From Paratinospora sagittata (Eukaryota; Streptophyta; Magnoliopsida; Ranunculales; Menispermaceae): a DNA stretch of 64,000 bases. The notes beneath the pieces are model-generated. The model saw only the letters and a program-made list of their open reading frames with translations. It ran no database searches and had not been told where the DNA came from. A program made the translations under genes and the position numbers. The stretch lies in assembly GCA_035771175.1 (NCBI GenBank), contig CM069610.1:19004001-19068000 (forward strand), read 5' to 3'. Position 1 is the stretch's first letter, and each line of letters begins with the position of its first letter. Below are positions 47,464-57,237 of the stretch, one piece after another.

Positions 47464-47953
47464 TGTCACACCCCAGTACACAGCACACCGCAGTGTCGAG
47501 TACCACCGGGATGTGATGGATACGCATACCCCAGCCATCATATACCACATAATATTGTCACATCCCAGTACACAGCCCACCGCAGTGTCTAGTACCCCCG
47601 GGATCATTTGTCCACACTATTCACTATTCATGAATAGTGCAGGGCCTCCTCCAGATTCGAACTCACAACCTATAGTTTGAATCAGAACTCTGAGTAGCCA
47701 CTGAACCATTTGACTTAGTGGTTACTCAGAGTTCAGATTCAAACTATAGGTTGTGAGTTCGAATCTGGGGGAGGCCCTGCACTATTCATGAATAGTGAAT
47801 AGTGTGGAAAAATGATCTCGGGGTACTAAACACTGCGGTGGGCTGTGTACTGGGATGTGACAATATTATGTGGTATATGATGGCTGGGGTATGTGTACCC
47901 ATCACATCCCGGGGTACTAGACACTGCGGTGTGCTGTGTACTGGGGTGTGACA
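47464..47953. repeat. Foldback palindrome with tRNA-like module, copy 2
   Basis: Two arms of about 245 bases meet near 47707. Each arm ends in TGTCACACCCCAGTACACAG and, near the centre, includes a tRNA-like module. On the plus strand this has an A box TGACTTAGTGG (47711-47721) and a B-box-like GAGTTCGAATC (47755-47765). Unlike copy 1, the module is present in both arms. Confidence 0.8.
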
Positions 47954-49133
47954 AAAAGGCCTTATGTATGTAGGCTAACGTCATGACCGGCACAATGTAT
48001 TATACATTGTACATACCCATATACAGTATACAATACACTGTAAGCCTCAACTGACATTTACAAAAATTTCTAATATACCACAAATCAAATCAAATCAAAT
48101 ATATATATAGATGATCATCCCTCTCACATGCATTCCATTCATTCCATAAATTATATTCTCACATGATAAATATTTATGATCATCTCATTTCATCATCCCA
48201 AGCATTATATAATATTACCACACAACCCATCTAGGTGATATTACATATATATAGTATGTGATAATTATACATATCAAAATAACAAAAATATAATCTATTT
48301 CCTCCAAGCATACATACACATACCAGACGAAGGCTCACGTGATTATCACTCACGGATTTTTCCTTTTCCCTTCGACTCAATACCTGAAATATTGGAGGAA
48401 ATGAGGTGAGCAAACAACAGCTCAGTGAATATAGTTCTTGAGATGACAATTATATACATTTAGAGAAATATGACATTTAAAATCATTTCAAACACTTATT
48501 CAACACATGCATCATTCAACAAATATATTATACATGTCAACAACATAAATTGCATGAGTTTTCAATAACAAATGCACAATTTCCCTCCTCCTCAAGGCAA
48601 GAGAGCGAGTCTAACCCTTGTATGGCCGTTACAAGGTAGCCACAGCCTCTCATTACCCAATTCACAATCATTTCGAGGATCGCAACCCTTGTTAGGACAG
48701 ACCTACTGACAATGAGGACTCGCAAAACCTCATCCGGGTCTAATTCCTAACGAAATGACATCATTACAAACTCCAATTGCTAAAATCAGTTTGCATGATC
48801 CATAAAACTTAATGCATTATATATAAATATAACGTGCATACAATCAAACATTTTATATGCGTACAATGTCATACAAGAACCAATTCAAGGAAACTATACT
48901 CACCGTGGTTATACGGGGTTTCTAAGCCAATAAACGTCCATCAAAATGCGTCCACAAGAGCATTTATCCATTCACTTAAGCTCTCAATGTAAACACTGAA
49001 ATGAACCATAGACTCTCATGAGAATCACTATTTATCATATCTTTAGCTACTAAAAATATCAAATCATATCCAAAAATCACGATCTTAATATCGAAAAGTC
49101 CGGAATTCAGTTCTCTACGATTTTATGCTTTCA

Positions 49134-49295
49134 CATCACTGTTCACATCACTATTCATTCACATCACTGTTCATAGTACTATTTACATCACTGTTCACTA
49201 TTCACATTACTGTCACTATTCACATCACTGTTTACTATTTACATCACTGTTCACTATTTACATCATTGTTCACTATTCACATCACTATTTATTCG
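49134..49295 (+). repeat. Minisatellite CACTGTTCACTATTCACAT
   Basis: About eight imperfect tandem units of roughly 19-20 bases lie inside the element 47464-49923. The related element at 34035 has only one or two units at the matching place (about 35715), so the array expanded locally. Confidence 0.8.
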
Positions 49296-51699
49296 AAACA
49301 TGTAAATTGTATTAAAATTGTCAAACGGTCTCCAAAACTCATAAAATGGAATCTAACCACATATTCGGGGTCCTTACAGTCTAGGGAGTGTTTTTCTACC
49401 TTTCTAGCGGATTTTTTTTCACGTTGGGTCAAAACCCCAATTTGTCAAAACGCCGTAAAACGGCTCCAACAGTCAAAATTACTCCGCTAGAATCGTTACA
49501 TCTAGCTTAAATAGTAATTTCACGGAGAAATGGAGTGGAAATCACTTACCGTGAGGCCCGATTAGATGCGAATCTCGCGTTCTTTCCTTTTTCCTCTCTT
49601 CCGTTCTCTCCGTCAATTCCTCTTTCTTCCTTTTGCAACTTCCTTCGTTTTTTTCGTTTTTTCTTTTCTTTTTTTGTTTATTACATACAAGTATTGTTCA
49701 TGGTACTGTTCCGTAAACAGTACCAGCAAATGAACAGTACGTAATTGTTATTTTATTTTTTCTTCCTTTATTCCTCTTTGCTTCTTCTATACACTCAATC
49801 TACCTGAGGAATACACGTGTTATCAATCGATTTCTATGTAAATCACGTTCCAACTCACTTTTGACATTTATACGTGTATTATACATTTTGATATACGCAT
49901 ACTTAAAACTACGGGGTGTTACACCATTGGGAACCTATTGAAGATAAAACCCTCAATTTCTAGCAAGAAATTGTAGTGGTTATGTGTATTGACCTAAACC
50001 CTAGATTTTGGACTTAGGGTTTGCCATTGGATTTGCATGTGATGTATGATGAATAGATGGGTAAATGTGGATGTGTAGTGGTCCAATTTACTGATTTTAA
50101 TGACTGAAAACCCTAGGTATAGTGCAATGTTGGCCTAGGCCATGTGAATTGAGAAATTGTAATGGATTTGGGGATTTGCCCAAATTTGGGGATTTTAATC
50201 TAATTGAGGTCAATTGACCAAATTGATTTGCAATTAGTCTAATTAACCCTATTTATAATTGAACGTCATGTATTATAGTGGTTGGATCAACCTATTACAT
50301 TTAATTTGGGTTAAATGTGGGTTAATGTAGTATTAAATAGTTAAATTGAGCAATATGAAATTGGCATGTGTTAGACTATTTTAGAATCTTAATTGGCTTT
50401 TGATTTGGGTTTATACATGGCTGTGTAGCATACTTTAAGGTTGATTTTCAGTATTGAATGAACCATGTTTTTTCAGGATTTTATGGTTGATCTATATAAC
50501 CCAAATAATTAATTGGAGGTTGTAGTGCTTGGGGTGATTGTGGCATCCAAGTACTTCTTGTGGAATTGGAATTTGAATTGGCTAAGTCTAGCCAATCAAG
50601 TTGTAAGTCTCTCTTTACATTTGGATTTTTATATGTGGCATTATTACATAAATTGATTTGAATTGATATCTATAAGTGTTATGCATGTTTCAATATTCCA
50701 TGAAATGAATTTGAGCATAGTCTATAGGGTTAGCAATTTGGTTGGGTCTCCTAGTTGAGATTTATTTTGGGAAGTCTTGTAAGTCTACTAGTGATCCCCA
50801 ATTGTGAACCTGACAGAGGGTTTTATGGCTTGTGTATAGGTAGGATAGCTTAGGTTGGTCTTACGTGCTGCACGACCCCAAAAATCCTACTAGAATATGA
50901 GTATTGTTTGGTCAGATCGGGCGTTGTGTGTCGCGCACCAGGCCTTTGATCGACCTTGCTCAGGAGGTGTTAGGATTGTATTGGTATGTTTAGAAATGAT
51001 ATGCACTGTCTTTGTTATGACATGATGCATTATATTGGCATGTATGTAATCTTTTTTCATCACCATGATTCTTCAAATGCTTTTTATGATCTTGCCATGT
51101 TTTTATAAATGCATATATATTGCCACTTGTAAATGACATTCACTGAGCTTGTTGAAGCTCACACCTCAACTTTTTCTTTCAGGTTCGGATAGGAAAGGGA
51201 AAGGGAAGGCTTGACTATGGAGCACTTCTTGGTTTTTGTTGACGTAAGTGTCGTACATTTTTGTATTTTGATATTATGTGCATGATAACAGCTAGTATAT
51301 GTATAATTAACACATAAATGAGATGTGTTGAGTTTTGTATATTTTGTGGATTTATGAAATTTTACGTTTGATAATTTTGGAGATAAAATATATTTTTACT
51401 TTATTGTTATTGGTTTTGTTTAGATGGATGTTATATTAAGATTGTGTTTCATTTTGGGTTTCGTGTATATTAGGCTGATGGGACGCCGGTTGTACTGATG
51501 GAGGGTATACCCGGGGGTTCCGTGCCGATCATGACGTCAAGTATAGTGGGTCGTGACACATAACATATCTTTGAGGTAACACGTAATTTAACCACTTACC
51601 TTCATTATTGATTTTAAAAACATAAAAAATACTTGTTTAAACAGATTTAAGATATATCTAGATAGATAGTAAATAAATAGTACTAGTTGATATTCATTG

Positions 51700-52111
51700 T
51701 ATTAGCTCTATGATCATATCAAGATCAAGAGATTAACAAGAGAAAAAGAAAAAGAGACGAGAAGGTGAAGCAGAAGAGCCTTCAAGAACAATGCATTTCA
51801 AGAAGAAGATATTTCTCTAACTATTACATATATAAGCTATGTTGTTCATATATATACACTTATAAATAACAAACTTCTAGACACATGTCCAACGGTCATT
51901 GGTTATCAACATAACAAACTAACAACCTTCTAACTTACTATAAAGATACAGTAACACTATCAAAGATAGTTACAAACTTCTTGAAGCTTCAAAAGACTTC
52001 TAAGACTCATTAACTGATTTGTAACTAAAAACAGAACCAGTCGACTTGTTTAACAATAGTTGACTGGATTCACTATGTTGCTGCTGCATTAGTTGATTTT
52101 CATCTCTAACA
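51700..52111. mobile_element. Copia-like solo LTR of 412 bp
   Basis: TATTAG...CTAACA (a G-to-A change from the usual TGTTAG) is flanked by CATTG (51695-51699) and CGTTG (52112-52116). Removing it with one flank copy restores the 289-bp spacing of the tandem array, which supports the borders. TATA-like repeats occur in the middle (about 51828-51865). Confidence 0.7.
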
Positions 52112-52336
52112 CGTTGATATGTTTGATATGCTATTAACATGATAATTAGTTGATATATCAAATAAATGTTGAGATATCGACTGCATGAACAAATACATAA
52201 GAAAAAGATAGTAAAATAAACCATAATGTCATATATTTGTTTAGTCAATCTCATAGATTACATGCATACCATATCTTTGATGTAACAAGTAATTTAACCA
52301 TTTACATTCATTATTGATTCAAAAAACATCAGAAAT

Positions 52337-52833
52337 ATTTATTTTTGCATGAAATACCGATTTTTAGACAACTGTTACAATTGAAAGAAAAGTTCTAGAA
52401 AAAAGAAAAAGAAAAAAGAGGATTGAAGATAACATTGGAGACGTCTATAGCCTTAGGATGGTGAAAGTAACTTAAACGAGAAGGTGAATAAATTAATAGC
52501 ATTTAGTTAGTTCACTAACTGATTGTTGTTTTATTTAAAATAAGAGTATTTTAGTCTTTTTATTAGCTTAAAAGTGTTATTGATAAAAAATTTTATGGGA
52601 CATACTATTCTTCAATTTTTTAAATCTCAAGGTGATATTTTGTCAAAATTTTCATTCTTTTATGCATAATCAATTGATTATTTACTAAAGTGATTACATT
52701 TAAATTAATTTTGAAATTATTTAAGATAAATTACTGAAGTTCCTTTTTTTTTTTCATCAATTACCATTTTGTATTATTTATTTCCAGCTATAAATTTCTC
52801 TCTGGTTTCTCATTCAGAGGAGATGAGGCGATA
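52337..52833. promoter_or_regulatory. Upstream region of the PPR4-type gene
   Basis: AT-rich, without a gene. A TATA-like CTATAAATTT lies at 52788-52797, about 40 bases before the start codon. A short upstream ATG (52821) stops after three codons. Confidence 0.4.
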
Positions 52834-53691
52834 ATGCATATTTTCTATATCTCCTCTACGAATCCTTCAACCTTGCCTTTACCTTCCCCTTTCTTCACCG
52901 GAAAATTCCCAACATTCACTTTTTCGGCGAAATCCTCGCTGGAATCTGACCTTTCCGCCAATCCTCTCCGCAACTCCAGCGACTTCCGCCGCCCTAAACC
53001 TCTCAAGAACTCCCCCTCCAAATCCATCCCCCAAAACCCTAAAATCTCCACAAACCCTTTCAAAAACCTAGTAAATCCATCAAGGATTAACAAGAATCAC
53101 GATAAAATTGCAAACAAACTTTGGCTTTCCAGTAAAATTAACCCTCCTCCACCACCGTCACCACCGCAAGAAACGGACTCCATTGACGAAGATGAGGAAG
53201 ATGAAATTAGGGTTTCGGATGATGAAGGATTTGAGACTTCTCGAGTTTCTAAATTCATACAAGACGGTAAGATTTTTGTTGGAAACCTACCTCTGTGGAT
53301 TAAGAAGAATCAATTAGCTGAATTCTTTAGGCAATTTGGGCCTATAAAGAATGTGATACTTATAAAAGGGCACAATGATCCTGAGAGGAATGTGGGGTAT
53401 GGTTTTGTAATCTATGGCGGCCCTACGGCGGCGAACTCGGCTGCGAAGGCGGTGGAGTTTGATGGGGTGGAGTTTCATGGTAGGGTTTTGACGGTGAAGT
53501 TGGACGATGGGAGGAGATTGAAAGTGAGGTCGGAGGAGAGGGAGAGGTGGTTGGCGGGGTCTGATGATGTCGAGTTTAGATCGAAGTGGCATGAAGAGAG
53601 GGAGAGTTCACGTAGGGAGTTCAAGAAGGTCCTGGAGAGCAAGCCGGAGGATTGGCAGGCGGTTGTTCGCGCGTTTGAAAGGATTAAGAAG
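52834..53691 (+). CDS. PPR4: PPR4-type chloroplast RRM-PPR protein, exon 1
   Basis: Exon 1 gives 286 residues. The first 60 or so are Ser/Pro/Lys-rich with few acids, as in a chloroplast transit peptide. A Pro run and an acidic block (DSIDEDEEDEIRVSDDE) come next, then one RRM with RNP2 IFVGNL and RNP1 VGYGFVIY. The helical linker ends DWQAVVRAFERIKK. The exon ends in phase 0 at a GTATGA donor. RRM followed by PPRs (exons 2 and 3) is the architecture of maize PPR4 and Arabidopsis At5g04810; maize PPR4 is needed for trans-splicing of chloroplast rps12 intron 1. The start is the only suitable ATG; an ATG at 52821 stops at once. Confidence 0.9.
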
Positions 53692-53875
53692 GTATGAAAT
53701 CTGAAATCTTGAATTAGGTTTTGACTGTGGAATTGTTCATTACGAAATGTTAATAGATTGTGAGGACTGGACAAATTAGGATTCCAAATTATGCTGGTAG
53801 GCAATGAATTGGTGAACAACTTAAGGATGAATTTTGATGTTTCATATTTATTGATCTTGATTACGTCACTTTATA
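53692..53875. other. Start of intron 1 of the PPR4-type gene
   Basis: Intron 1 spans 53692-56532 (GTATGA to TTGTCAG). Of its 2.84 kb, 1.9 kb is the solo LTR 53881-55783 with its duplication. The rest holds nothing recognisable except a TTA microsatellite at about 56475-56508. Confidence 0.8.
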
Positions 53876-53880
53876 GAAAT

Positions 53881-55783
53881 TGTCAGGACCCCTTCATAAA
53901 CCCTCAGGGCATCCTGATCGGCACAAAAATCTAATCAGCTAATAAGCTATTCCCTTGCCCTTATCTGCAACTGAAGGACCTGTAAAATTTGGGAATAGAA
54001 TGAGCCAACGGTGCCCAGTGAAATAGAATTCAATCATATCATCATCTACACATCTACATAACCATGCATGCTCGTGTATGTTATGCAATTCAGCATGCAA
54101 ATACCAATGTATATGCACATCCTACATAACATGCAAATCACATCCATATGCAACATAGCAATCCATTCCCATTCACATTTGTGACTAGTTTTTCCAAGAC
54201 TTATGTAAATACATAGTCAATAGGTACTAACTTTACACTCTCAAGCCACATCATCCACACATTTCATCTCAACCATTCCGTCAGATGTACTAATAGATTA
54301 GTTCTTGGCATTATCCAGTACTGACCAACTATTGTTTTAAGAGTGAATGTAACCGTACTTTAATTCCGAGAAGACATTTCTCTTTTGAACATAAGTAGTT
54401 TTCCTTAAATATAATACGAGAACATCATCTCATTTTCCAACTGAAATAGATTTCTATATAACCTTTAAATCTAACTAGGAACACTAGACCCGATTATTCT
54501 TGTAGGGAGTAGCTCAACCTACTTCGAATGTCCAAAAGTCTAGCTTCAATAGATTTATCAGTCAATACATACAATCTCTGCCTTTTCCCATGCAACAACC
54601 ATCATATACATGTACAAACATTCAATATACATAATATGATGGCATAAATGATTAATAAGATTGAAATTCTACTCACAACCAAAATTGCCAGATTACTTCC
54701 CGCACTACCAAATTCACTGCACAATTCTATTTGAACCTGCACACATCATTATTTCACATATCAATACAATTACCCAACTTTCCATGTACACAAAAATCCT
54801 CAACTTCCACCATTTCTACCATAGGAAATTCCTTAATTTAATCACTTAGCCAAATTTTCAGCTCATACAACATTAGAATCAGTAGAATTTGACATCTAAG
54901 CTAATCCTTCATGATTCCACCATCAATTTCCCCCAATTTCCAGCTAGGTCAACCATCAATTTAGGTTGTTCAACTATGCAACCACGAATTTGATGTATAC
55001 ACCCTAAATAATCACAATTTCTTGGTGATTTAGGTTAGGGAATACAAATCCCACCATTTCCAGCCAGTTCCCAACTTAGAACACAAAAACCCTAGGTTGA
55101 GAAACGCCCAATCCATCATCTATTGCGAAATCTATACGGTTAGAAAGGTTTCATTCATGCCCAATAGCATTTTTATGGAGAAAATTTGAAGAAAACACTT
55201 ACCTCGGCTCAGATTTGGCGAAGTTTCCGTCCGAAACCCACTTTTCACCTCTTTTCTCTTTTCCTTTCTCTCCCCAATTCGTTCTTGCTGAAATGAGCAA
55301 GTGAAAATCAATTTGGGTGTTTTATTTCACTTACACTGACCCACCGACTTTCTTTTTAAAAAAAATCAGATTTTTAACATGAGGAGAGCGCTTCTCCCAG
55401 CTAGGAGCGCGCTTCTCACGGGTTCCTGAATATTCCACTATCTGGAAAACGCAAGTAGCGCGCTTCTCCTTTTAAGGAGTGTGCTCCTCCCTTTTCCTGA
55501 TAATTTTTCACTCTCGGGTTTCCGCAATGAGCACGCTCCTCCCAATGGGGAGCGCGCTTCTCCCCTGCCTAGAAACTCCATTTTGTTTCCAACATAGAGG
55601 AGCGTGCTCCTAAGCCCAAATGCCTCTTTTTTACTCATTTTTTACCCATTTCTTACCCCGATTGGCCTCCAATCAAACTTACACTATCTATACACACATC
55701 AAACACCACAAAATCATATAATACACACTCATAATGACACTAAAAGTCTGGGGTTCCATTTTATGAAATTGAGGGTCGTTACA
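53881..55783 (-). mobile_element. Solo-LTR-like element of 1.9 kb in PPR4 intron 1
   Basis: TGTCAGGACCCC...GGGTCGTTACA is flanked by perfect GAAAT duplications (53876-53880 and 55784-55788). It is closest to 306-3831 in this window (shared GAGCCAAC.GTGCCCAGTGAA). It includes the hairpin/CAG module (53980-54026, minus) and the GC-rich palindrome cluster at 55384-55611. Confidence 0.88.
55384..55611. repeat. Cluster of seven GC-rich quasi-palindromes
   Basis: Variants of GGAGCGCGCTTCTCC / GAGCACGCTCCTCC occur at 55384, 55403, 55456, 55475, 55529, 55547 and 55597. Each is nearly its own reverse complement. They lie in otherwise AT-rich LTR sequence just inside the 5' end (minus orientation). 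Confidence 0.85.
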
Positions 55784-55788
55784 GAAAT

Positions 55789-56474
55789 GGTTTAGGGTTT
55801 AGCCATTTTGATGACTCTGAATTGAACTTGAAAGTCAGAGGTGCTAGCCATTTTGGTGAGCCATCCATTGTCTAAGATAAGCAATTCGGATAGATTTTGG
55901 TGAAACTGATATAGTTTTGGTTTAAGGCTATTCAATTGTATGGCTAGACCATGTGCACTTTGAGTAGTGGAAACATGATTTGATTATCATGTTGTATTGA
56001 CATCTAGAGAGCAACGATGAAGGTGAATATTCGGATGTTATTTGGACTAGAGGTTATGAATGCAACAATTTTGGTCTCTAAATAATCAATACAACTCCTA
56101 TTTATTTTTCATAGGGAATATGATCAAGTTTGATTTGATTTTGATGCAAAAAAGGGAAAAAGATCTAAATGAAATCCATATAATGTACGAGTAATGTGGG
56201 GAGGAAGGAAAAGATACAATATGGATGAAAAAGGGTAGGTGGGCAAAAAACGTTAGAAATTACAATTAATGTGTATCTAATAAGTTCTACTCATTATTGA
56301 ATTTGAATTAATGTCTCCGGCCTTATGAGAAGCAATACCCAGAAATTTGTGCTAGACATCTACACCCAATCTCACTCGGTTGAATTTGTGAACCTGCGTA
56401 TAAGTATACTAGCTTAAGTTTGATGCTTTTTTTTATTTTTTATTTTTATTTTTTGAATGTAGTGATAAAATCAA

Positions 56475-56507
<33 letters not shown>

Positions 56508-56532
56508 TTTAATCTTTATCTTCGATTGTCAG
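55789..56532. other. Rest of PPR4 intron 1
   Basis: No gene or repeat end is seen, apart from a TTA microsatellite at about 56475-56508 shortly before the acceptor. Confidence 0.7.
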
Positions 56533-56660
56533 CCTTCTAGAAGAGAATTTGGGTTGATGGTGAACTATTATGCAAGGCGAGGGGACATGCATCATGCACG
56601 TCAAACATTTGAAAGCATGCGAGCAAGAGGAATAGAACCAACCTCATATGTCTATACAAA
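56533..56660 (+). CDS. PPR4: PPR4-type protein, exon 2
   Basis: Follows TTGTCAG and reads PSRREFGLMVNYYARRGDMH then ARQTFESMRARGIEPTSYVY, a complete PPR motif (35 residues with the typical Y-A-R-G-D and A-R-x-x-F-E-x-M pattern). It ends two bases into an Asn codon at a GTAAGA donor. The 128 bases keep the frame between exons 1 and 3. Confidence 0.9.
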
Positions 56661-57237
56661 GTAAGAGCCATCTCTATATTCTCAAATGGCTTTAGGATGA
56701 ACATGTCGTGGCTTTGTTGGGCATTTGGCATACAGTGATAGTGTCCCTCCTGACAAAGGGATGAAGTGACTCCTGCCCTAGCATTCACATTGCCAAAAAA
56801 TTCAGGCTGGGTCATGGCCATGAAATTTTATTTTTTGCACGAGTGTGCTTATTCTTTCTTCCTTTTGTATTGTTTTGTTTCTTTATCTAATAATCTCTTT
56901 TGAAGTATTTTTCATTCTTAGCACTATAAAGGTGTGCTTGCACTGTTCACCAAACAAGTTCATTTGACTTGGTCCTCTCTCATAAACAAATCAATGGGAC
57001 AATTACTGATTGTCGTGAAAAATATAATCTTGTGTGCTTATCAATCAGATTATTAATTTTTTCTTGTTCAAAATGACACTATTGGTTTGCAATTTCCTTT
57101 GTATTTGAGTTGAAAAGAGGTGAGCTTGGTCTAAAGATGATTTGATGGACTTCACTTGGGCTAAGCTCTATCTTAGCACCATCAACTAAACCAAACTAGG
57201 TCGAGTAGTGTGAATGCCAATTAGGAACACAATTAGG
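56661..57237. other. Start of PPR4 intron 2, no gene seen
   Basis: Intron 2 runs from 56661 to 63940, about 7.3 kb. This first part has no recognisable element. Confidence 0.6.

Larger units (their letters stand above)
47464..49923 (-). mobile_element. Chimeric solo-LTR-like element whose left end is a foldback palindrome
   Basis: It is 2460 bp, TGTCACACCCC...CGGGGTGTTACA, flanked by perfect CCATT duplications (47459-47463 and 49924-49928). The first 490 bases (47464-47953) are a palindrome like 31063-31492. From about 47970 the sequence follows the element 34035-36642 (GGCTAACGTCATGACCGGCAC) to the end. The first 16 or so bases present in 34035 are replaced by the palindrome. Because CCATT brackets the whole, the two parts seem to have inserted as one unit. 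Confidence 0.75.
44845..51558 (+). mobile_element. Large TG...CA element with two LTR-like copies, containing a nested element
   Basis: It starts TGTAGCACATGTACC and ends GGGTCGTGACA, with a perfect 5-bp duplication CATAA at 44840-44844 and 51559-51563. Inside, a second TGTAGCACC start lies at 46391. The left copy appears to end GGGGTGTGACA at 46348, leaving only 42 bases between copies. The left copy is about 1.5 kb and the right copy about 2.7 kb after removing the nested element 47464-49923. Their first 600 or so bases are closely similar. I read this as two LTRs with almost no internal region left. There is no coding sequence. Confidence 0.7.
46391..51558 (+). repeat. Right LTR-like copy, interrupted by 47464-49923
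   Basis: It is about 2.7 kb without the nested insertion. It continues past the first copy's similarity with a leader-like stretch (about 47040-47180) and ends with the hairpin/CAG module (51139-51182) and GTCGTGACA. TATA-like TTTTTTCTATAAAAGC is at about 47019-47032. Confidence 0.6.
44333..52336. repeat. Three-unit tandem array of 289-bp repeats, broken by two LTR insertions
   Basis: The anchor word T-A-C/T-T...TTTAAA.AGATTT occurs at 44333, 44622 and 51630, with a diverged version at 52336. Removing the element 44845-51558 plus one 5-bp duplication, and the solo LTR 51700-52111 plus one 5-bp duplication, gives spacings of 289, 289 and 289. Each unit holds GTTGATATGTTTGATATACT and its partial inverse. 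It is possibly the subterminal repeat of a MULE. Confidence 0.85.

Noticed and set aside
49120..49300. CRISPR-like array of short repeats
   Set aside because: Units are tandem without unique spacers and the genome is a plant nuclear one.
49125..49490. Frame with repeated HHCSLFTSLFTIHIT units
   Set aside because: It is the minisatellite of a non-coding LTR-like element, not a real repeat protein.
53314..53819. Minus-strand frames opposite the RRM
   Set aside because: They are shadows of exon 1 of the PPR4-type gene, whose plus-strand product has a recognisable RRM.
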